From Gordonia otitidis NBRC 100426 (GTDB lineage: Bacteria; Actinomycetota; Actinomycetes; Mycobacteriales; Mycobacteriaceae): DNA of 41,328 bases. Under the pieces are notes generated by a model that was not told the origin of the DNA, did not search any database, and was given only the letters and a program-made list of their open reading frames with translations. The DNA lies in the NCBI RefSeq assembly GCF_000248075.1, contig NZ_BAFB01000123.1, positions 1-41,328 on the forward strand. Direction: 5' to 3'. The translations under genes and the position numbers were made by a program. How positions within the stretch are numbered: the stretch's first letter is position 1; every line of letters starts with the position of its first letter. Shown piece by piece: positions 36,651 through 41,328 of the stretch.

Positions 36651-38549
36651 ATGGGGCGGCATTTTTCCGACTCCGATTCCGAGTTCGACGGTTCTCGGTC
36701 CGACAGCTCTGGGCTGAGCGACTCCGGGCACGGCGCCGATGATCGACGCCAGAGCCCTGGTGCGCCTGCCCAGGGCACGGTTGGCCCGGGCGGGCCAAGC
36801 CGGCTACGCGCAGGACAGACGCCGTCGGGCCGGCAGGCGGCTCAGCCCGGGTCGGGCCGAGCCGCCGCGGGTGGCCGGGGCGAGCAGTCGACGTCTCGCG
36901 GTAACAGGGCGACGCGCAAGGCGGGTTCGGGTGACGGCTTCGGATTCGAGCATCGTGAGGCGCGCAGTGGGCGTCGCGGGGTGTGGCTGTGGAGCGCTGC
37001 GGCGCTGCTGGTGATCATCGCGATCGTCGGCGGGATCGCGATCTGGAAGTCGGGAGTCGTCGGCGGATGCGGCGACCGGACACCGGTGAACATCGCAGCC
37101 GATCCGTCGATCAGGGACGCGGTGGCCGACGCGACGTCGAAGATGTCGTCGGATTCCTGCTACGACTACACCGTCACCGCGGTGGCGGGCGCCGACGTCC
37201 CCGGGCTGCTGACGAGCGGCGACAAAACACCCGACCTGTGGGTGCCCGATTCCAGCCAGCAGGCACGGCGGGTGACCACGCAGGTGCGCCGAGAGCTCGA
37301 CACCGTGTCGCCGTCGATCGCCGCGACACCGACGGTCGTGGCGGGAACGCGGGTCGGGCGCCTGTCCAACTGGGTCGAGGTGATGAAGCTCGACGGTCTG
37401 CGCGCAGGCAACCCGATCGACACCAGCACCGGAGACGCACCCATTGTCGGCGCGCTCGCCGAGGTCGACGCGGGCAAGCTCACCAACGACGATCTCGTCG
37501 ACGCGATGACCGTCCTCGCGGTCCAGCAGAACAACGCTCGTCTCGCCAACGACAACGAGGGCACCCGTCTCAACCTGGCCAACACGTCGTCGACGCCTGT
37601 CGTCACCACCGAGCAGCAATTGACGCTGTTCACCCGAACCCATCCAGGCTCGAAGCTCACGTCGTCGATCCCCGCTGACGGCACCGTGATGCTCGACTAT
37701 CCGCTTGTGAACACCGCACCGTCGTCGCGCTCGGAGACTGCGACGGCAGCCGGGAAAGAGCTCGCCGACACGCTCACGTCGGGCGACGGCGCGTCGTCGA
37801 TCACCGACGCGGGATTCCGAAAGCCCGGGGACACCAAGGGTTTGACGGTGTTGGCGCTCAAGGACCCCTCACAGGTCGACAAGGCGCTACGCCAATGGCA
37901 GGTGCTCGGTGTGCCGATCCGCACGCTCGTCGTGGAGGACACATCCGGATCGATGGCCGAGAAGGACGGCGACGAAACCCGTGCCCAACTGACGATCGGC
38001 GCGTCGCTGATGGGCCTCAAGCTCTTCCCCAACAACACCGAGATCGGTGGTTGGGCATTCGGCGTCAACAAGGGCGGACCGGGCCAGGACTGGAAGGAAC
38101 TCTCGCCCATTCGTCGTCTCGACGCGACGTCGGCAAGCGGGGGAACTCACCGCGACGAACTGGCCGCCGCGGTGCGAGCCGGTCTCGCACCGTCGGAACT
38201 CGGAGGTGGCACCGGCCTCTACGACACGACGCTCGCGGCATTCAAGAAGGTCCAGGACAGCTACGACCCGAGTTACTCGAACAGCGTCATCATTCTGACC
38301 GACGGCCAGAACGAGGACCCCAACAGCATCACCCTCCGGCAGTTGCTGTCGCAGCTGAAGCGCCTCGAGGACCCGGCCCGTCCGGTACTCGTGCTCACCA
38401 TCGGGATCTCCGAGGACGCCGACACCGAGTCGCTCGAGCAGATCGCGCGGGCGACCGGCGGGACGTCGTATGTGGCGAAGACGGCCAACGACATCCAGAC
38501 GGTGTTCGTCGACGCCATCCGCGCCCGCGTGGAGGCTGCCGGGCGGTGA
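36651..38549 (+). CDS. membrane-anchored substrate-binding and VWA-domain protein
   Basis: A 632-residue protein: a disordered basic cytoplasmic N-terminus (1-108), one TM segment (about 111-131, VWLWSAAALLVIIAIVGGIAIW), an extracytoplasmic region (135-415) that looks like a periplasmic substrate-binding fold (DRTPVNIAADPSIRDAV, TPDLWVPDSSQQARRV), and a C-terminal von Willebrand A domain. Its MIDAS motif is complete: DTSGS (430-434), a downstream Thr in GGGTGLYDTT, and Asp in IILTDGQNEDP. Such fused proteins occur across Mycobacteriales without known function; the metal-binding VWA could bind another surface protein. ATG 36651 follows AGGGGGA at 9 nt. It has no clear operon partner. Confidence 0.9.
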   Translation: MGRHFSDSDSEFDGSRSDSSGLSDSGHGADDRRQSPGAPAQGTVGPGGPSRLRAGQTPSGRQAAQPGSGRAAAGGRGEQSTSRGNRATRKAGSGDGFGFEHREARSGRRGVWLWSAAALLVIIAIVGGIAIWKSGVVGGCGDRTPVNIAADPSIRDAVADATSKMSSDSCYDYTVTAVAGADVPGLLTSGDKTPDLWVPDSSQQARRVTTQVRRELDTVSPSIAATPTVVAGTRVGRLSNWVEVMKLDGLRAGNPIDTSTGDAPIVGALAEVDAGKLTNDDLVDAMTVLAVQQNNARLANDNEGTRLNLANTSSTPVVTTEQQLTLFTRTHPGSKLTSSIPADGTVMLDYPLVNTAPSSRSETATAAGKELADTLTSGDGASSITDAGFRKPGDTKGLTVLALKDPSQVDKALRQWQVLGVPIRTLVVEDTSGSMAEKDGDETRAQLTIGASLMGLKLFPNNTEIGGWAFGVNKGGPGQDWKELSPIRRLDATSASGGTHRDELAAAVRAGLAPSELGGGTGLYDTTLAAFKKVQDSYDPSYSNSVIILTDGQNEDPNSITLRQLLSQLKRLEDPARPVLVLTIGISEDADTESLEQIARATGGTSYVAKTANDIQTVFVDAIRARVEAAGR

Positions 38550-38557
38550 CCCGACGC

Positions 38558-39463
38558 TCAGGTCGGTAGCGAGGAACCGTCGTCGGCGACATCGTGCAGT
38601 ACGCGCAGTGCGCGGTCGACGAGCGGTGCGTCGGCTCTCACAAGTCTGGCGGCGGCGAGGTCGACGGGCTCGGGTTCGGGTGTCAGCGGGCGATAGCAGA
38701 CACCAGCGACGCCCAGCGCCGCGGTCGGCGCGGGTACGACCGCGACGCCGAGTCCGGCGGCGACGAGTGTGACCAGCGTCGAGGTCTCCTGCACCTCGTG
38801 TCGGATCTGCGGGACGAAACCTGCCGCCGCGCACAGCGCCGCCAACTGTGTGTGCATCACCGAACGTCCTTGTCCCGCATGGGAGATGAAGTCGTCGTCG
38901 TTCAGGTCGGCAAGGGCGACGGCGGGCTGCTCGGCGCGTGCGTGACTGTCGGGGAGGGCGATCAGGAGTCGATCGCGACGTACGGGTGTGACGGTGACCT
39001 CGGGAGCTGTGATGGGAGGGCGCAGCAGCGCGAGATCGATGTCGCCGGCCAACAGTGCCGCGATTTGCGCAGGTGCGAGCATCTCACCGCGGACACTGAC
39101 GTCGACGTCGGGAAGCTCCTCGCGCAGAGCTCGCACCAGGCGGGGAAGCAGTGAGTACGTCGCCGATCCGACGCATCCGATCGCGAGACGTCCCTGTGTG
39201 CCCTCGGCGATTCGCTTGGCATGTGCGCCCGCGTGGTCGACGGCGTCGAGAATCGCGACGGCTCGTTCGAGGTATGCCTTACCCGCGGGGGTGAGTTCGA
39301 CCGTGCGGGTGGTGCGCACCAGCAGTCGGAATCCGAGTTCGTCTTCGAGCTGTCTGATCTGCTGCGACAGCGGTGGCTGTGCGATGTGCAGGCGTTCGGC
39401 GGCGCGTCCGAAGTGCAGTTCCTCCGCGACGGTGCGGAAGTACCTGAGGTGGCGGAGTTCCAT
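38558..39463 (-). CDS. LysR-family transcriptional regulator
   Basis: A 301-residue LysR regulator: N-terminal winged HTH MELRHLRYFRTVAEELHFGRAAERLHIAQPPLSQQIRQLEDELGFRLLVRTTRTVELTPAGKAYL, then a substrate-binding effector domain. The LRYFRTVAEELHFGRAAxRLHIAQPPLSQQIRQLE form is that of the CatR/BenM/PcaQ aromatics group. It is divergent from pcaF-pcaD across a 93-bp region, the classic arrangement for a LysR activator of beta-ketoadipate genes, so control by cis,cis-muconate or beta-ketoadipate is inferred. ATG 39463 lies 6 nt after TAGCCT (39470-39475), so the message is probably leaderless. Confidence 0.93.
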   Translation of the reverse strand: MELRHLRYFRTVAEELHFGRAAERLHIAQPPLSQQIRQLEDELGFRLLVRTTRTVELTPAGKAYLERAVAILDAVDHAGAHAKRIAEGTQGRLAIGCVGSATYSLLPRLVRALREELPDVDVSVRGEMLAPAQIAALLAGDIDLALLRPPITAPEVTVTPVRRDRLLIALPDSHARAEQPAVALADLNDDDFISHAGQGRSVMHTQLAALCAAAGFVPQIRHEVQETSTLVTLVAAGLGVAVVPAPTAALGVAGVCYRPLTPEPEPVDLAAARLVRADAPLVDRALRVLHDVADDGSSLPT

Positions 39464-39469
39464 GCGCTC

Positions 39470-39549
39470 AGGCTATCCCAATTGATATCTGTGAAGTCTT
39501 ATTCGATCGCAAATGAATACTTCTCAATATGGCTGTCGGTTCGTAGGGT
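39470..39549. promoter_or_regulatory. divergent lysR-pcaF promoter region with LysR-type dyad
   Basis: Reverse -10 TAGCCT (39470-39475) precedes lysR by 6 nt; forward -10 TAGGGT (39544-39549) precedes pcaF by 7 nt; both genes are probably leaderless. Between them an AT-rich stretch holds TATTC-N10-GAATA (39500-39519), flanked by outer arms CCAATTGA and CTCAATATGG. This is a good candidate for the regulator's binding site. Confidence 0.55.
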
Positions 39550-39556
39550 TGACGAC

Positions 39557-40780
39557 ATGAACGCCCCCACAGATGTCGTGATCTGCTCCCCGCTGCGAAC
39601 GCCGGTCGGCCGCATGGGAGGTGCTCTCTCGTCGATGTCGGTCGCCGATCTCGCCACCGGATTGCTCCGTGAACTGACCACGCGTACCGGCCTCGGCGAG
39701 GGCGATGTCGACGACGTGATCCTTGGGCAGGGCTATTCGAACGGTGAGTCGCCGGCTCTGGGCAGAATCGCGGCGCTCGACGCGGGCCTCGGCGTCGGAG
39801 TCCCCGGCATGCAGGTCGATCGACGCTGCGGTTCGGGCCTGCAAGCGGTGCTGAACGGTGCCGCGCAGGTCGCCACCGGAGGCGCAGGCCTCGTGATCGC
39901 GGGCGGCGCCGAGTCGATGTCAAACGTCGAGCACTACGCCCTCGGCCTGCGCACCGGTGTGCGCGCGGGAGGCGTCGAGCTGATGGACCGTCTCGAGCGT
40001 GGACGACTGACCGCGGGCGGGCAGTCGCATCCCGTGCCCGGCGGAATGATCGAGACCGCGGAGAATCTGCGTCGTGAGTACCGGATCGGTCGGGACGAAC
40101 AGGACGAGTTGGCAGTGCGCTCCCACCATCGTGCGGTGGCCGCCCAACAGGACGGCAAGTTCGACGACGAGATCGTCGCCGTGACCGTGCCGGGGCGGCG
40201 CGGCAAGCCCGACGTGACAGTCGATCGTGACGAACACCCGCGCGCAGATGCCAGCGTGGAATCGCTTGCCGGACTTCGCCCTATCCGACAGCGCATCGAC
40301 TCCGAGGCGACAGTCACGGCGGGTAACGCGTCAGGTCAGAATGACGGCGCGGCCATGTGCGTCGTCACGACACGGGCCGAAGCGGAGCGTCGTGGCCTCG
40401 ATCCCATGCTCACCCTGCGTTCGTGGGCGGTCACCGGCTGCGCGCCGGAGACGATGGGCATCGGGCCCGTCGCCGCCACCGCAGCCGCTCTCGCCCGCGC
40501 CGACCTCACACTCGACGAGATCGACCTCATCGAACTCAACGAGGCATTCGCAGCCCAGGTGCTCGCCGTTCTCGCCGAGTGGAAGGTCGACGCCGAGGAC
40601 GACCGCCTCAATCCCAACGGATCCGGCATCTCCCTGGGCCATCCGATCGGCGCGACCGGTGGCCGCATCCTCGCGACGGCCGCTCACGAGGCGCGGCGTC
40701 GCGACGCCCGCTATGTGTTGGAAACCATGTGCATCGGTGGCGGGCAGGGGATCGCCGCGATCTTCGAGGCCACCCGATGA
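39557..40780 (+). CDS. pcaF: acetyl-CoA acetyltransferase / beta-ketoadipyl-CoA thiolase (PcaF-like)
   Basis: A 407-residue thiolase with catalytic Cys91 (DRRCGSGLQAVLNGA), His362 (SLGHPIGATGGR) and Cys392 (TMCIGGGQGIA), all intact. In this position, before pcaD and divergent from a LysR gene, it is most likely beta-ketoadipyl-CoA thiolase, which gives succinyl-CoA and acetyl-CoA in the last step of the beta-ketoadipate pathway; a general acetyl-CoA acetyltransferase remains possible. ATG 39557 lies 7 nt after TAGGGT with no Shine-Dalgarno. The stop overlaps the pcaD start (ATGA, 40777-40780). Confidence 0.9.
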   Translation: MNAPTDVVICSPLRTPVGRMGGALSSMSVADLATGLLRELTTRTGLGEGDVDDVILGQGYSNGESPALGRIAALDAGLGVGVPGMQVDRRCGSGLQAVLNGAAQVATGGAGLVIAGGAESMSNVEHYALGLRTGVRAGGVELMDRLERGRLTAGGQSHPVPGGMIETAENLRREYRIGRDEQDELAVRSHHRAVAAQQDGKFDDEIVAVTVPGRRGKPDVTVDRDEHPRADASVESLAGLRPIRQRIDSEATVTAGNASGQNDGAAMCVVTTRAEAERRGLDPMLTLRSWAVTGCAPETMGIGPVAATAAALARADLTLDEIDLIELNEAFAAQVLAVLAEWKVDAEDDRLNPNGSGISLGHPIGATGGRILATAAHEARRRDARYVLETMCIGGGQGIAAIFEATR

Positions 40781-41328
40781 GCGCCGTCGAGGTCAGCGCG
40801 CACCTCTCGGGTAAGCCGGGAGCACCGGTGGTGGTGCTGTCGAATTCGCTGGGATCCACACATCGGATGTGGGACCCGCAATTGAGTGCTCTCGAGGAGC
40901 GATTCGCCGTGTTGCGCTACGACACGCGCGGTCACGGAGCGTCGCCGGTGCCGACGGGGCCGTACACCATCGACGACCTCGCCGACGACCTCGTCGGGGT
41001 ACTCGACAGATTCGACGTCGCGTCGGCGCATGTCGTCGGACTCTCCCTGGGCGGGCTGACCGCGATGCGAGTGGCGATCCGCAATCCCGAACGCGTGAAC
41101 AACCTGGCCCTGCTGTGTACCTCAGCCCATTTCGCGCCCGCGCAACCGTGGATCGATCGGGCCGCGACGGTGCGCGCCGACGGGGTCGGCGCCATCGCCG
41201 ACGGCATCCTCACCCGCTGGTTCACCGCGGAATACCTCGCGGACGAGCGTCACGCCGAGTCGATCGCGTGGTATCGCACGATGATCGCCGACACGCCTGC
41301 CGAGGGATACGCGGCCTGCTGTGAGGCG
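40777..41328 (+). CDS. pcaD: 3-oxoadipate enol-lactonase (PcaD-like), 5' part only
   Basis: An alpha/beta-hydrolase running off the window after 184 codons. It reads MSAVEVSAHLSGKPGAPVVV, LSNSLGSTHRMWDPQLSALE, RYDTRGHGASPVPTGPYTI, and the nucleophile elbow VVGLSLGG (G-x-S-x-G, Ser at about residue 91), then WFTAEYLADE. The PVVLSNSLGSTxxMWDPQ start is diagnostic for PcaD, which opens beta-ketoadipate enol-lactone. The start is coupled to the thiolase stop by ATGA. In Rhodococcus- and Gordonia-type clusters pcaD is often fused to pcaC (decarboxylase); the fusion cannot be judged because the 3' end is missing. Confidence 0.9.
   Translation, partial: MSAVEVSAHLSGKPGAPVVVLSNSLGSTHRMWDPQLSALEERFAVLRYDTRGHGASPVPTGPYTIDDLADDLVGVLDRFDVASAHVVGLSLGGLTAMRVAIRNPERVNNLALLCTSAHFAPAQPWIDRAATVRADGVGAIADGILTRWFTAEYLADERHAESIAWYRTMIADTPAEGYAACCEA

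Noticed and set aside
35555..36778. Longer mpg reading frame starting at 36778
   Set aside because: The extra 211 residues lie antisense to the SRPBCC gene and the VWA gene and match no glycosylase domain.

Overview
The window is high-GC actinobacterial chromosome, most likely from the order Mycobacteriales and probably Gordonia or a close relative such as Williamsia or Rhodococcus (inference). Three things point there: the codon bias; the gene order sepH-serC-citA ... gltA ... echA6-like ... MBL-ctpE-Rv0909-like-Rv0910-like, which follows the Mycobacterium tuberculosis segment Rv0883c to Rv0910 as I remember it; and the many start codons that sit about 6-8 nt after a TAnnnT hexamer with no ribosome binding site, the leaderless layout common in this order. 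No rRNA, tRNA, CRISPR array, insertion sequence or prophage was seen.

Left part (1-8.9 kb): the end of a sepH-type division gene, serC, citA and pdxH are core metabolism. A small secreted protein follows. Then comes an unusual three-gene cluster (4458-7568): a one-pass membrane protein, an exported Pro/Gln-rich glycine-zipper protein, and a MinD/ParA-like protein whose P-loop lacks its lysine. It looks like a cell-envelope module of unknown job. An MFS exporter follows.

Middle part (8.9-21.5 kb): a 2-oxoglutarate/Fe(II) oxygenase behind a perfect 20-bp palindrome, a zinc alcohol dehydrogenase, an HNH-endonuclease remnant, a DUF2236 (MpaB-type) protein, the 5-oxoprolinase subunits pxpB/pxpC, a PfkB-type sugar kinase, gltA with an FKBP isomerase, a photolyase with an odd start, an Lrp/AsnC regulator broken by a one-base frameshift, and a DHA2-type drug exporter.

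21.5-22.1 kb is a gene-free block of tandem repeats: a 31-bp array and a 60-bp array. It includes a second copy of a roughly 90-bp intergenic element that also occurs after the sugar kinase gene.

Right part (22.1-41.3 kb): a four-gene operon (XRE regulator, four-TM protein, ABC-2 ATPase, permease) behind a perfect 32-bp dyad; a flavin monooxygenase; an enoyl-CoA hydratase; an NCS1 purine/cytosine-type transporter beside xdhC; a TetR regulator; a metallo-beta-lactamase-fold protein coupled to a CtpE-like P-type ATPase; an Rv0909-like antitoxin and an Rv0910-like SRPBCC protein separated by mpg (DNA repair); a membrane-anchored VWA protein; and a LysR regulator divergent from pcaF and pcaD of the beta-ketoadipate pathway. 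The last gene runs off the window.
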